Origin: Burkholderia sp. WSM2230
Lineage (GTDB): Bacteria > Pseudomonadota > Gammaproteobacteria > Burkholderiales > Burkholderiaceae
NCBI RefSeq assembly: GCF_000472445.1
Contig: NZ_AXAJ01000002.1
Location: 1-64,000 of the forward strand
Direction of reading: 5' to 3'
DNA length: 64,000 nucleotides
Shown here: positions 17,044 through 25,288 of the stretch, in pieces
Layout: each line of letters starts with the position of its first letter
Position numbering within the stretch: position 1 is the first letter of the stretch
Program-made: the position numbers and the translations under genes
Notes under the pieces: model-generated
Database searches by the model: none
What the model saw: the letters and a program-made list of their open reading frames with translations, nothing else
What the model was told of the DNA's origin: nothing

Positions 17044-17688
17044 CTAGATCAGACCGATCTGCCGCGCGTAGTCGATAAGATCGGAGTCCGTGTCGAGGCC
17101 TAGCTTGCGCATGGCGGTACGCTTCTGAGTGCTGACGGTTTTGCTGCTGCGCTGCAGGCGATCAGCAATTTCGTGTACCGCCAGACCTTGCGCGTAAAGC
17201 TGGAAAATTTCCCACTCTCGCGCGCTCAGAATGCCGTCGCGCAGTTGCGGCGGTGCCTCCGTGATTTTCATTGCCATGCGCACGTGCTCTGACAGATAGA
17301 CGTCTGCCGCCATTGCTGCCCGGACAGCGTCGATCAGATGTGTTGTGGTGTCGCGTTTGTCGACTATGGCGCTGACGCCCAGATGCAACAGACCCGAGAG
17401 CATGTGCGAACGGCCGATCATAGTGAGCACGACGACAGGCGGATGCGCGCGCCCTCGCAACACGCGGCGCAGAAACGAAACCGAGTTGGCGCCGCCGTCG
17501 AGTCCCGGCATGCCGATGTCGGTGACGATCACATCGCAATTGCAGCTATCAAGCAGTTTGGCGAGACCTGGCGTGTCGCTGGCCTCCCCGACAACTTCGA
17601 TATCAGGCGTGGCGCGCAACAGCCTCGTCACGCCGACACGGACGCAGTCGTGGTCGTCCGCCAGGATAACGCGGATTTTGTTTGCCAT
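17044..17688 (-). CDS. NarL/FixJ-type response regulator
   Basis: A 214-residue regulator with an N-terminal receiver (acidic pocket DDHD at 11-14, phospho-acceptor Asp57 in VTDIGMPG, conserved Lys in VDKRD) and a C-terminal LuxR-type helix-turn-helix (LSAREWEIFQLYAQGLAVHEIADRLQRSSKTVSTQKRTAMRKLGL). It resembles BvgA/EvgA and is encoded upstream of the hybrid kinase on the same strand, so it is a likely phosphate acceptor of that relay. The preceding gene encodes a second regulator of the same kind. An inverted repeat 31-44 bases before the start may be an operator. Confidence 0.92.
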   Translation of the reverse strand: MANKIRVILADDHDCVRVGVTRLLRATPDIEVVGEASDTPGLAKLLDSCNCDVIVTDIGMPGLDGGANSVSFLRRVLRGRAHPPVVVLTMIGRSHMLSGLLHLGVSAIVDKRDTTTHLIDAVRAAMAADVYLSEHVRMAMKITEAPPQLRDGILSAREWEIFQLYAQGLAVHEIADRLQRSSKTVSTQKRTAMRKLGLDTDSDLIDYARQIGLI

Positions 17689-17718
17689 TGTTTTGTTGTC
17701 TTATCGACTGGGCTGCCC

Positions 17719-17732
17719 AGTACAGAAGTACT
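17719..17732. promoter_or_regulatory. Inverted repeat AGTAC-N4-GTACT upstream of response regulator
   Basis: AGTACAGAAGTACT lies in the 121-bp gap between the two response-regulator genes, 31 bases upstream of the second gene's start. Its symmetry fits a dimeric DNA-binding protein, perhaps autoregulation by a NarL-type protein. No experimental consensus is recalled for it. Confidence 0.35.
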
Positions 17733-17809
17733 TTCCCCGGACAACGCCAATGCATTTTATGTTCGTCACGCGGCCTGCGCGCGACCTCTATCTTCGACTT
17801 GCCCGTTCG

Positions 17810-18499
17810 CTAACGGCCTTCGACACGCGCCTCGGACACCACGCCGTGCTCGACAGCGAAACGGAACAATTCGGCGTCGCTATGAAGCGCGAGTTTGCGC
17901 ATGGCGGTGCATTTCTGAGCGCTGATCGTCTTCACGCTGCGCCCGAGCCGGCCCGCAATTTCCGTGACGCCGAGCCCTGACGCGTACTGAGTGAATACTT
18001 CAAGCTCGCGCCGCGACAACACGGAGCGCACGAAGTCGAGCCGCTGCATTGCGGTTGCCTCCGCAATCAGCGCACGCACGGCCGGACCCAGATAGCATTC
18101 GCCCGCGAGCGCCGTCACGATTGCCACGTGGATCAGATCGATGCGGTCGCGCTTGCTGACGAGCGCATGCACGCCGAGCGAGATCACGCTTTGCAGCGCG
18201 GTGGCCTCCGTTTCCATGGTGAGCACGACGAGGGCCACGTTCGGATAACGGCTCCTGAACTGCCGCACTGCCTCGATTCCACTGCCATCCGCGCCGCCTG
18301 GCATGTAGAGGTCCATGAGCACCAGGTCACAGCCGGTGCGCTCGACTTCGGCGAACAGTTCCGTCGTGTCGCCCGCGCGGCCGACCACCTCCATGTTCGG
18401 GTAGCCGCCCATTAAATTTTCGATTGCCAACAGCACGAGCGGATGATCGTCCGCGATGATCGCCCGGACCGGCGTGCCAATTTCAGCGGTGTCGCCCAT
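17810..18499 (-). CDS. NarL/FixJ-type response regulator
   Basis: About 229 residues: a receiver domain (ADDHP acidic pocket, phospho-acceptor Asp in VLMDLYMPGG, Lys in VSKRD) followed by a LuxR-type helix-turn-helix (LSRRELEVFTQYASGLGVTEIAGRLGRSVKTISAQKCTAMRKL). It is clearly a paralogue of the regulator encoded next to it; the shared Ser-X-Gln-Lys and Thr-Ala-Met-Arg-Lys-Leu words in the recognition region suggest overlapping targets. ATG 18499 is preferred for its AGAGG; an in-frame ATG at 18517 is possible. It heads the minus-strand run of regulators, aquaporin and hybrid kinase. Confidence 0.9.
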   Translation of the reverse strand: MGDTAEIGTPVRAIIADDHPLVLLAIENLMGGYPNMEVVGRAGDTTELFAEVERTGCDLVLMDLYMPGGADGSGIEAVRQFRSRYPNVALVVLTMETEATALQSVISLGVHALVSKRDRIDLIHVAIVTALAGECYLGPAVRALIAEATAMQRLDFVRSVLSRRELEVFTQYASGLGVTEIAGRLGRSVKTISAQKCTAMRKLALHSDAELFRFAVEHGVVSEARVEGR

Positions 18500-18621
18500 C
18501 GTCTGCCTCTTCTCCATATCCTGACCTACCCGTCACCTTGCCTCGCGCGACTGGCCCTGCTCGATCTTCAAACATTACGGCGGAATTAAACATAAGATCG
18601 ATCTGAAACCACTTCAATCAC

Positions 18622-19190
18622 TCAATCGATTAATTGCTTAGATATGCGATGCAAATATAAGACTCGCAGCAAATCGGAAACGGACGAGAATAAACCATGA
18701 TCGTTAGTAAAGCCAAGTGTTTCTATGACATCGCGATTTTGCCGGCTAACGCTGCGGCGATGGCATCCGGAAGTAGTGGGAATTTCCGCAATGGAGCGAC
18801 CTTCGTCGAAGATTCTGACGATTACAGCGAGCAGTCCCGACAGAGGCAGTGTAAGCGGCCGTTCGCACTCGTCGGGCGGTCTTGCGAGCATTCGGGAAAG
18901 CGAGACGCAGATGTGCTGGCAACGCTGGCAGGCTAGTCGATCGTGTGCGGCAATCCGTTCGTCGGCTCGGTCTTGCTCGACAAGCTCGCAGCGCTACGCG
19001 ATGCCGGTGCGCACAGGAGTATTGGGCTAGTTGTGACCGACATCAGGACGATGCGCGCATCACGTGCATCAACGGCTGGCGATAAGCGAGAACGATTCGA
19101 ACTGTCGCGCGGACCACTCTCGCTTGTTGTAGGAATCGTTGTTACAGACGTAGAACAGATTGACACGTTCGACGCGCGTTCCGGCGCCAA
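18622..19190 (-). pseudogene. Decayed third NarL-type response regulator
   Basis: Two adjoining minus-strand frames carry pieces of one response regulator. At about 18933-19080 a frame reads DARIVLMSVTTSPILLCA then SLSSKTEPTNGLPHTI, matching the second half of a receiver domain with its conserved Lys. A stop and frame change separate it from 18891-18622, which reads FDEGRSIAEI, then RSVSRQNRDVIETLG, a LuxR-type DNA-binding domain. The phospho-acceptor half is not recognisable, though decayed coding may extend to about 19305. The region is less GC-rich than its neighbours. It lies upstream of two intact paralogues, so it looks like a degraded tandem copy; a live helix-turn-helix-only protein of 89 residues is a less likely alternative. 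Confidence 0.65.
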
Positions 19191-19475
19191 ATATTTTCAA
19201 TGTGAGCGCGCGGCGCGAGCAATAAATAACCGCCGGGTCCATAGCGAAAATCGGAGCGCTGCCCGCTTCTGAACCTAGCCAAGGTTCCGCTTGCGGCGCG
19301 TCCACGATAAAAGACCTAATTACTCAAAATGAATAATTCGGGAAAATCCGCGCACGATGCGATTACCGCGAGAAACCGCGTGCCATCGATGCTCGCTTGC
19401 ACGACGTGCAGATAAAAGTCGCAAGACGCGACGCGCCGGCCGGACCGGCCCGGTTGACAATCGTCAAGCCGCATC

Positions 19476-21005
19476 TCAGTTTGCGGTCACGCGCGTGAGC
19501 TGAGTGCGTTTCGCGCGGGGGAAAATCCGCAATGCGATCGCCGCGCTCACGCTGGCCACCGTCCACACCATCGGCCATGAGCCGAGCGATAGCAGCGGCG
19601 GAATTGCAAGCGGCGTCAGAAAAAGCATGAGGAAAACGCAGGTATTGCCGATTGCGAGCGCAGTACCCGCGCGCTTCGTGCCGGCGAGCGTCGCAAGCTC
19701 GGTGAACGCGACGCCGTGCCATGCGGACGCGCTCACGCCGCCAAGCACGATCATTGCCGCAAGCATCAGCGTGGTTCCTGTGACCGTCAGGTGCTGCATG
19801 CTGGCGACGCCGGTCGCGAGCGCGAGGGCGGCGAACAGAACCGCCGTCAGCAGGCTGCAGCCGCGCATGTACGCGCGCCGATTGCCGCGCCGGTCCGTCC
19901 ACCTGCCGCTCCAGACCCGCGCGATGGCGGCGCCGGCCTGTACTGCAGCCATTGCTACGCTAAGTGTCAGCACGTCGGCGTGACCGAAGTCATGCAAGAA
20001 TACGGTTCCGAAGGTCACAACGGCAAGCTGCGGCACGCACAGCGCGCCAGCTCCCAGCGCGACGCGCCAGATGCCGATTTCGCGCAGCGGAGAGCGGATG
20101 AGTGCGTGTGTGCCGTTCGTGCTGTTCGTGCCCTGCATGTCACGAGCCGCGTCGGCCGCTCGCACGGCGTTTCCCCCGCGAAGCGTGCGAGCAGTCCGTG
20201 CTGCACACTCCATATCTACAACACACAAAGCATCCACGGCACGCTCCGCTCGCGCACCACTCACCGCATCTACGGCCCACTCCGCCCGCGCACCACCCAC
20301 CGCATCGCCGCCCCAAGCCGCCTGCGCGCAATGTCCCTCACCTCCCCCGCCCAGGCGCGCCTCGCCATCTTCAGCCTGCGTAGGCTCGTGCAGCCATTGC
20401 CACGCAAATGACGCCGTTATCGCGCAAGCCAGCGCCAGCACCGCATACACGCTCACGAAGCCGAACCTCGCTGCGAGCACCGGCAACAGCAGCGCACCGA
20501 GTCCGCCGCCTGCGGGCACCGCCGTTTGACGAATGCTCATTGCCAGCCCGCGCTCTCCTTCGCGAAACCACGCCATCACCGCGCGACCGCTCGAGCCGTT
20601 GACACTGCCCCCAAGCAGGCCGACGAGCAGCAATCCAAGCGCAAGCGTCGAAACGCGAGGCACATGCGAGCCGGACGGCGCGACAAACACCGCGAGGCCG
20701 GCGAGCGCCGCTGCGGTCGAAAGAAGCCCCAACAGCAACACGCGACGATCGCCCCAGCGGTCCGTCAACAGTCCCCACGGCAGTTCGCTCACTGCGATGC
20801 CCAGACCGAGCATGCCGAGGACGAGCCCAAGGCCGTCGTTACCCAGGTGATAACCGGAGCGCAAATAGACAGCCGTCGTGGGAATGCCCGAAAACGCCGC
20901 GGAAAAACTCGCGTTCGCCGCGAATCCCACGCCGAGCACCTTCCATCTGTGGCTCTCCGGGCGGACCCCAGTTATGAGGCCGCTTGCCGCCAATCCGTCT
21001 GCCAT
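19476..21005 (-). CDS. MFS transporter with an expanded central loop
   Basis: A 509-residue major facilitator protein. Twelve helices can be placed in two blocks of six, with motif A as GLLTDRWGDRR after helix 2 and SGRWTDRRGNRR in the second half. GGAGGG precedes the ATG. It is divergent from a LysR gene that probably regulates it. The odd feature is a central cytoplasmic loop (about residues 215-295) rich in Ala, Arg, Gly and Val, part of which is coded by two tandem 36-bp units. The usual loop in this family is shorter and less repetitive. The substrate cannot be inferred. Confidence 0.85.
   Translation of the reverse strand: MADGLAASGLITGVRPESHRWKVLGVGFAANASFSAAFSGIPTTAVYLRSGYHLGNDGLGLVLGMLGLGIAVSELPWGLLTDRWGDRRVLLLGLLSTAAALAGLAVFVAPSGSHVPRVSTLALGLLLVGLLGGSVNGSSGRAVMAWFREGERGLAMSIRQTAVPAGGGLGALLLPVLAARFGFVSVYAVLALACAITASFAWQWLHEPTQAEDGEARLGGGGEGHCAQAAWGGDAVGGARAEWAVDAVSGARAERAVDALCVVDMECAARTARTLRGGNAVRAADAARDMQGTNSTNGTHALIRSPLREIGIWRVALGAGALCVPQLAVVTFGTVFLHDFGHADVLTLSVAMAAVQAGAAIARVWSGRWTDRRGNRRAYMRGCSLLTAVLFAALALATGVASMQHLTVTGTTLMLAAMIVLGGVSASAWHGVAFTELATLAGTKRAGTALAIGNTCVFLMLFLTPLAIPPLLSLGSWPMVWTVASVSAAIALRIFPRAKRTQLTRVTAN
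20235..20306. repeat. 36-bp tandem repeat inside the MFS gene
   Basis: Two imperfect 36-bp units (20235-20270 and 20271-20306), each ending ACCGCATC on the plus strand, encode a 12-residue unit of the type VDAVSGARAERA in the central loop of the transporter. The unit is a multiple of three, so length changes keep the frame. Similar but more diverged words flank the pair. Confidence 0.85.
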
Positions 21006-21100
21006 GATTCCCTCCGCGATGATTTCGAAGGTATGCTACGGCGACGTGAGCCATCGGAAAAGCCGGAAAATCAGATCTTACCCATCGGGAGAACCGAAAC

Positions 21101-21988
21101 ATGGGCCAGCGCGGATTCGACCTTACCCAGCTGCGCACCTTCGTCGCCGTCGCCGACTCAGGCAGCGTTTCGGCGGGGGCGGAGCGCGTGTTCCTGTCGC
21201 AATCGTCGGTCAGTGAGCAGTTGAAAAAGCTCGAAGAGCGCGCCGGCCAGCCGCTCTTCGTGCGCAGCAAGCAGGGCGTGAGCGCGACGCCCGCCGGCAG
21301 CCGACTGCTCGAGCACGCGCGACGCATCATCGCGATGAACGAAGCGGCGTTCGAGGATCTGCAAGGCCGCACGCTCGACGGCGAACTGCGCATCGCGGTC
21401 ACGGACTACTACCGCCCCCACGACGTCGCACGCATCCTCAAGACGTTCGCCGAGCAGCATCCGCGGCTGAAGTTGCATGTCACCGTGTTGCCGAGCGCCG
21501 TGATCGACAGCCAGGCCGGCGACGACGCCTCGTTCGACATCGGCCTTTCGTTGCGGCTAGTCGCCCGCAACCCGCGTGCGCCGGTCACGCGCGGCGGCGT
21601 CCAGGGCACCGTCGTCCGGCGCGAGAAACTCTTGTGGGCCAGCGCCGCCGACGCAAGCCCGCGACCGGCCGCGCCATATCAACTTGTCCTGTTGCCGTCG
21701 AGTTGTCAGTTGCAGCGCTTCGTCGTCAAGCTACTCGACGAAAACAGAGTGCCGTATGTGATATCCCACTCCGCCTCGGGCGTGGCCGGATTGCAACTGG
21801 CGCTGAAGGCCGGGCTCGGCATTTCGTGCCTGAACGAATCGTCGATTGGAGCGGGCGTAGTGGCCTGCCCACCCGGCATCGGTTTGCCCGCATTGCCGGC
21901 TGTCGAGTTTCATCTATTGCCTGGCCGGATTGGCGAGAGCGAGCGGGTAAGCAATGCACGCATAGCGTTGATGCGGCTCTTCAGTTAA
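21101..21988 (+). CDS. LysR family transcriptional regulator
   Basis: A 295-residue LysR-type regulator. The N-terminal winged helix-turn-helix is clear (FDLTQLRTFVAVADSGSVSAGAERVFLSQSSVSEQLKKLEE, about residues 6-47), followed by the dimerisation helix and a substrate-binding-protein-like effector domain. GGGAGAA precedes the ATG. It is divergent from the MFS transporter gene with a 95-bp gap, the usual arrangement in which the LysR protein controls itself and its neighbour in response to a small ligand. Confidence 0.92.
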   Translation: MGQRGFDLTQLRTFVAVADSGSVSAGAERVFLSQSSVSEQLKKLEERAGQPLFVRSKQGVSATPAGSRLLEHARRIIAMNEAAFEDLQGRTLDGELRIAVTDYYRPHDVARILKTFAEQHPRLKLHVTVLPSAVIDSQAGDDASFDIGLSLRLVARNPRAPVTRGGVQGTVVRREKLLWASAADASPRPAAPYQLVLLPSSCQLQRFVVKLLDENRVPYVISHSASGVAGLQLALKAGLGISCLNESSIGAGVVACPPGIGLPALPAVEFHLLPGRIGESERVSNARIALMRLFS

Positions 21989-22410
21989 GTACATCAAACG
22001 ATCACATTCGCAGGTGAATGCCGATTGCAATGCAAAACGAATAGAGGTGTTGAAAGCGCCTTGAACGGCACCTATGATGGTCAGAGACGAATCAATGAAC
22101 CCATTCAACGTGCCATAGGTCATCTTGCAGTCGGGCATCAATCAGGCAATGCATAAGCCGCCGCGGCGCGGCGCATTCATGGGCGTGATTGATTTCGATC
22201 AAGCAATTGTATTGCCATGGCGAATCAGCTCTTGCCATCCAGAATAAGCTTCCATTGCTGTCTGACGCGGTCTGTCTGAAGCTGCCGTAAAGAGAAAGTA
22301 GAGAAAGTGGTAGACCCGCTGTGCGTGGCATATCACGGCTGGATGGAAATCCAGCCGCGAATGCAGGTGAAGCAGAATCGATAAAAGAACGTTCCCCAGC
22401 GAGGCCCGAC
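21989..22410. other. Intergenic leader of the oxidase operon (422 bp)
   Basis: No protein gene is supported; the open frames here have no recognisable product or ribosome-binding site. The region is less GC-rich than the genes around it and contains a perfect FNR/Anr half-site pair at 22189-22202, annotated separately. A purine-rich stretch (about 22290-22310) precedes the oxidase operon. The remaining sequence shows no terminator after the LysR gene that could be identified. Confidence 0.6.
22189..22202. promoter_or_regulatory. FNR/Anr box TTGAT-TTCG-ATCAA
   Basis: TTGATTTCGATCAA matches the FNR/Anr/Crp-like consensus TTGAT-N4-ATCAA at all ten defined positions. It lies 209 bases upstream of the first cytochrome gene of the haem-copper oxidase operon, which is the only gene reading away from it on the plus strand. 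FNR-type regulators activate at low oxygen, which suits a high-affinity terminal oxidase. Confidence 0.8.
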
Positions 22411-23127
22411 GTGCATCGTAGAGCTTTGGGATTTGCCGTTGTGTTCGTGCTTCACATGTTGTGGAGCGGCACCGCAATCGCGGCCGGTGCCGCGGCCGGC
22501 GCCATGCCTTCGGCCATGGACGAACGCGTGCGGGCCTGTACCTCTTGCCATGGCGTGCAAGGTCAAGGCCTCAACAACGATTATTTCCCGCGTATCGCGG
22601 GCAAGCCCGCCGAGTATCTGTTCAATCAGCTAAGCGCCTTTCGCGACGGCGGCCGCACCTATCCGCCAATGGGTTATCTCGTCGCCTTTCTGCCCGACGA
22701 GTATCTGCGCAAGATCAGCCAGTATTTCGCCGAGCTTCAGCCGCCCTATCCCAATGCCGACCAGTCCCACGTGACGCCAGCCGTGCTTGCCGCCGGTCAG
22801 CGGCTCGTGATGCAAGGCGACCCCGCGCGCAAGATTCCCGCGTGCATCGCGTGTCATGGCGAGCGCATGACCGGTCAGCAGCCGGGCATTCCTGGCCTGC
22901 TCGGTTTGCATGCGAGCTATATCGCCGGGCAAATGGGCACATGGCGCTCGGGCACCCGCCATGCGCTCGCGCCGGATTGCATGCGCTCCATTGCCGTGAA
23001 GCTGACCGACAAGGACATCACCGCCGTCTCCACGTGGCTTGCGCGGCAAGCGCGCCCAGCCGACCCGCGGCCCGCGCCGGCATCGGCGAAGCGGTTGCCT
23101 CTCGCATGCGGGAGCCAACCGCAATGA
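22411..23127 (+). CDS. Dihaem c4-like cytochrome c
   Basis: A 238-residue exported cytochrome c with two CXXCH haem sites: CTSCH (Cys43, Cys46, His47) and CIACH about 105 residues later. Both halves have the c4/c553 look (RIAGKPAEYLFNQLSAFRDGGR; LLGLHASYIAGQMGTWRSGTRHA). GTG 22411 is chosen because it gives a clean signal peptide (LGFAVVFVLHMLWSGTAIAAG) and follows GAGG; the frame is open to 22321 but the extra residues are hydrophilic. It is first in an operon for a B-family oxidase and likely passes electrons to it from periplasmic donors. Its stop overlaps the next gene (ATGA at 23124). Confidence 0.85.
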   Translation: MHRRALGFAVVFVLHMLWSGTAIAAGAAAGAMPSAMDERVRACTSCHGVQGQGLNNDYFPRIAGKPAEYLFNQLSAFRDGGRTYPPMGYLVAFLPDEYLRKISQYFAELQPPYPNADQSHVTPAVLAAGQRLVMQGDPARKIPACIACHGERMTGQQPGIPGLLGLHASYIAGQMGTWRSGTRHALAPDCMRSIAVKLTDKDITAVSTWLARQARPADPRPAPASAKRLPLACGSQPQ

Positions 23128-24467
23128 AATCGCTACTTCGTTCTCCTCGCCTGTTGATGCGCCGCCGTTTCTCGCTGTTAGTCGCCGTCGTGCTCGTAAC
23201 CGGCAGCGCGATGCTTGTCCGCATGCATGTGCCATCGCCGCTCCTCGTCGCCGAAGCTCGCGCCGCGGAAAGCGCGCAGCCGGCCAAAGCCGGCACTTCT
23301 GCCGACACCCGCCCGGACATCGTCAAACGCGGCGAATACCTCGCGCGCGCGGGCGACTGCGTGGCGTGCCACACTGCACCGCGCGGCAGGCTGTTCGCGG
23401 GCGGCCTCGCGATGGAAACGCCGTTCGGCACGCTCTATTCGCCGAACATCACGCCGGACGCGCAATACGGCATCGGCACGTGGAGCAAGGAGGCCTTCTT
23501 CCGCATGATGCGCACCGGCATCACGCCCGAGGGCGCGCTGCTCTATCCCGCGATGCCGATCGCGCAGTACACCAAGGTCACGCGCGAGGACTCGGACGCG
23601 ATCTTCGCCTATCTGAAATCCGTCGAGCCGGTGCGCGAGGCTAACCGCAAGCACACGCTGCGCTTTCCATATAACCAGCGCAAATTGCTATACGGGTGGC
23701 GCACGCTGTATTTCCGCGAGGGCGAATTCAAGCCCGACCCGACCCGTTCGGTCGAATGGAATCGCGGCGCGTATCTTGTCGAAGGGCTCGGTCACTGCAC
23801 GATGTGCCACACCAAGATCAACATGCTCGGCGGCTCGTCGCAAAGCGAGCAGTTTGCCGGCGGGTTGATCCCGGTGCAGAACTGGTATGCGCCCTCGCTC
23901 ACCTCGGACAAGGACGGCGGTCTCGGCGACTGGAGCATCAAGGACATCGTCGATCTGCTGCAAGCGGGCATTTCGGACCGCGGCGCGGTCTACGGCCCGA
24001 TGGCCGAGGTCACGTACCACAGCCTGCAATACATGACCGACGAAGACGTCAAGGCAATGGCCGTGTACCTGAAGACGCTGCCTGACAATCGCGGACGCAA
24101 GTCGGGCCCGACTGCAGCGGCCGACACGAACCTGTTCGCGCTCGGCGAGAAGATCTACGGCGACAAGTGCGCGCTGTGTCACGGCGCGAAGGGCGAGGGT
24201 CAGTTGCAGCACTATCCGCCGCTCGCCGCCAACCAGTCGATCGAAATGGACTCCGCGGTCAACCCGATCCGCATCGTGCTGAACGGCGGTTTCCCGCCTG
24301 GCACGAAACGCAATCCGGAGCCTTATGGCATGCCGCCCTTCGCGCAGGAATTGAACGATACGGAAGCCGCCGCCGTAGTGACCTATATTCGTACCGCGTG
24401 GGGCAATCACGGCAAGCCAGTGACCGCGCGCGAGGTCAACGAACTGCGCAACGCGCCGCTGCATTAA
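23124..24467 (+). CDS. Trihaem cytochrome c (alcohol/gluconate dehydrogenase subunit type)
   Basis: A 447-residue protein with a signal anchor (about residues 12-35) and three CXXCH sites: CVACH (79-83), CTMCH and CALCH. The plan and the words GGLAMETPFGTLYSPNITPD and EDSDAIFAYLKS are those of the trihaem cytochrome subunit of membrane alcohol, gluconate or sorbitol dehydrogenases, which pass electrons from a periplasmic dehydrogenase to quinone. No dehydrogenase subunit is encoded nearby; here the gene is embedded in an oxidase operon, which suggests a role as an electron entry protein. ATG 23124 overlaps the previous stop by two bases; ATG 23106 is an alternative. Confidence 0.88.
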   Translation: MKSLLRSPRLLMRRRFSLLVAVVLVTGSAMLVRMHVPSPLLVAEARAAESAQPAKAGTSADTRPDIVKRGEYLARAGDCVACHTAPRGRLFAGGLAMETPFGTLYSPNITPDAQYGIGTWSKEAFFRMMRTGITPEGALLYPAMPIAQYTKVTREDSDAIFAYLKSVEPVREANRKHTLRFPYNQRKLLYGWRTLYFREGEFKPDPTRSVEWNRGAYLVEGLGHCTMCHTKINMLGGSSQSEQFAGGLIPVQNWYAPSLTSDKDGGLGDWSIKDIVDLLQAGISDRGAVYGPMAEVTYHSLQYMTDEDVKAMAVYLKTLPDNRGRKSGPTAAADTNLFALGEKIYGDKCALCHGAKGEGQLQHYPPLAANQSIEMDSAVNPIRIVLNGGFPPGTKRNPEPYGMPPFAQELNDTEAAAVVTYIRTAWGNHGKPVTAREVNELRNAPLH

Positions 24468-24519
24468 CGACACCGCCGCCGCCACTCGCCGCTGCATCGG
24501 AAACTGGAGAAGCCTTGAC

Positions 24520-24696
24520 ATGGAAGCGAACGATACGCGCACTGTGCGTCCATCCACGGATGAAGAAGTCGAACGTGTGGTGGCCGCGGGTCCGCACGGC
24601 GCCGTTGCCGTCGCGGGCGTGGCCACGCTGATCGTCATGGCGGTCTGGTTCGGCTTCTACTTCCTCGTGTTCCTGCCGCGCGGCGTCGTCCACTGA
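24520..24696 (+). CDS. Small single-helix protein, cytochrome oxidase subunit IIa-like
   Basis: A 58-residue frame with a GGAGAAG about 9 bases before its ATG, placed directly before the oxidase subunit II gene. It starts MEANDTRTVRPST and has one strong membrane helix (AVAVAGVATLIVMAVWFG and on to FYFLVFLPRG, about residues 28-54). B-family (ba3) oxidases carry a short one-helix subunit IIa in this operon position, so this is a likely counterpart. The assignment is by position, size and topology rather than clear sequence identity. Confidence 0.65.
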   Translation: MEANDTRTVRPSTDEEVERVVAAGPHGAVAVAGVATLIVMAVWFGFYFLVFLPRGVVH

Positions 24697-24706
24697 TCCA
24701 CTGATC

Positions 24707-25288
24707 ATGTCCACCCATTCCCCCGACTCCCAACACCCGCCAGGCAGCGGCCACGCAGTCGCCGTCCGCGCCGAACGCCGCTGGGCGATTTTTGTCGGCG
24801 CGCTGATTCTGCTGATGCTCGCCGTGATCGTCTTCTCGGGACTGCACTGGGCGATGATGCCGCCGTCGCGTGTGGAAACCATCGACCCGTCGCGCCTGCA
24901 ACTTTCGGGCGAATTCGTTGAAGACAATCTCGGCAGCGCGCTCGAGCCGGACGGCTCGGTGGTGGTGCGTTTCATCGCGCAGCAATACTCGTTCACGCCA
25001 CAGTGCCTGCTCGTGCCCGCGGACACGCCCATCAAGATTCGCGCGACGAGCGCGGACGTCGTGCACGGCCTGCTGATCACCGACACGAACGTCAACACCA
25101 TGGTCGTGCCCGGCTACGTCGCGACGCTCGACACGCGCTTCGACGCGCCCGCCGATCACACCATGCCCTGTCACGAGTTCTGCGGCTTCGGCCATCAGGC
25201 GATGTGGGCGCATGTGAAGGTGATCGACAAGGCGGCCTTCTTCGAACAGGCCCGACAATCACGGAGGCTGAGCTGTGTTTCACGCTAA
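24707..25288 (+). CDS. Cytochrome c oxidase subunit II, CuA-containing (ba3-like)
   Basis: A 193-residue subunit II with one N-terminal membrane helix (about residues 26-47) and a periplasmic cupredoxin domain. The CuA ligands are complete: His120 (VVHGLLI), Cys155, Glu157, Cys159, His163 and Met166 (PCHEFCGFGHQAMW). It receives electrons from cytochrome c and passes them to haem b in subunit I. One helix rather than two is the ba3-type arrangement, the second helix being supplied by subunit IIa. It overlaps the subunit I gene by 14 bases. Confidence 0.93.
   Translation: MSTHSPDSQHPPGSGHAVAVRAERRWAIFVGALILLMLAVIVFSGLHWAMMPPSRVETIDPSRLQLSGEFVEDNLGSALEPDGSVVVRFIAQQYSFTPQCLLVPADTPIKIRATSADVVHGLLITDTNVNTMVVPGYVATLDTRFDAPADHTMPCHEFCGFGHQAMWAHVKVIDKAAFFEQARQSRRLSCVSR

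Noticed and set aside
21989..22410. Short frames in the gap before the oxidase operon
   Set aside because: No ribosome-binding sites, no recognisable products, and codon use unlike neighbouring genes.
22461..23123. Upstream extension of the trihaem cytochrome frame
   Set aside because: It overlaps the c4-like cytochrome gene in another frame, and the signal sequence starts only at 23124.
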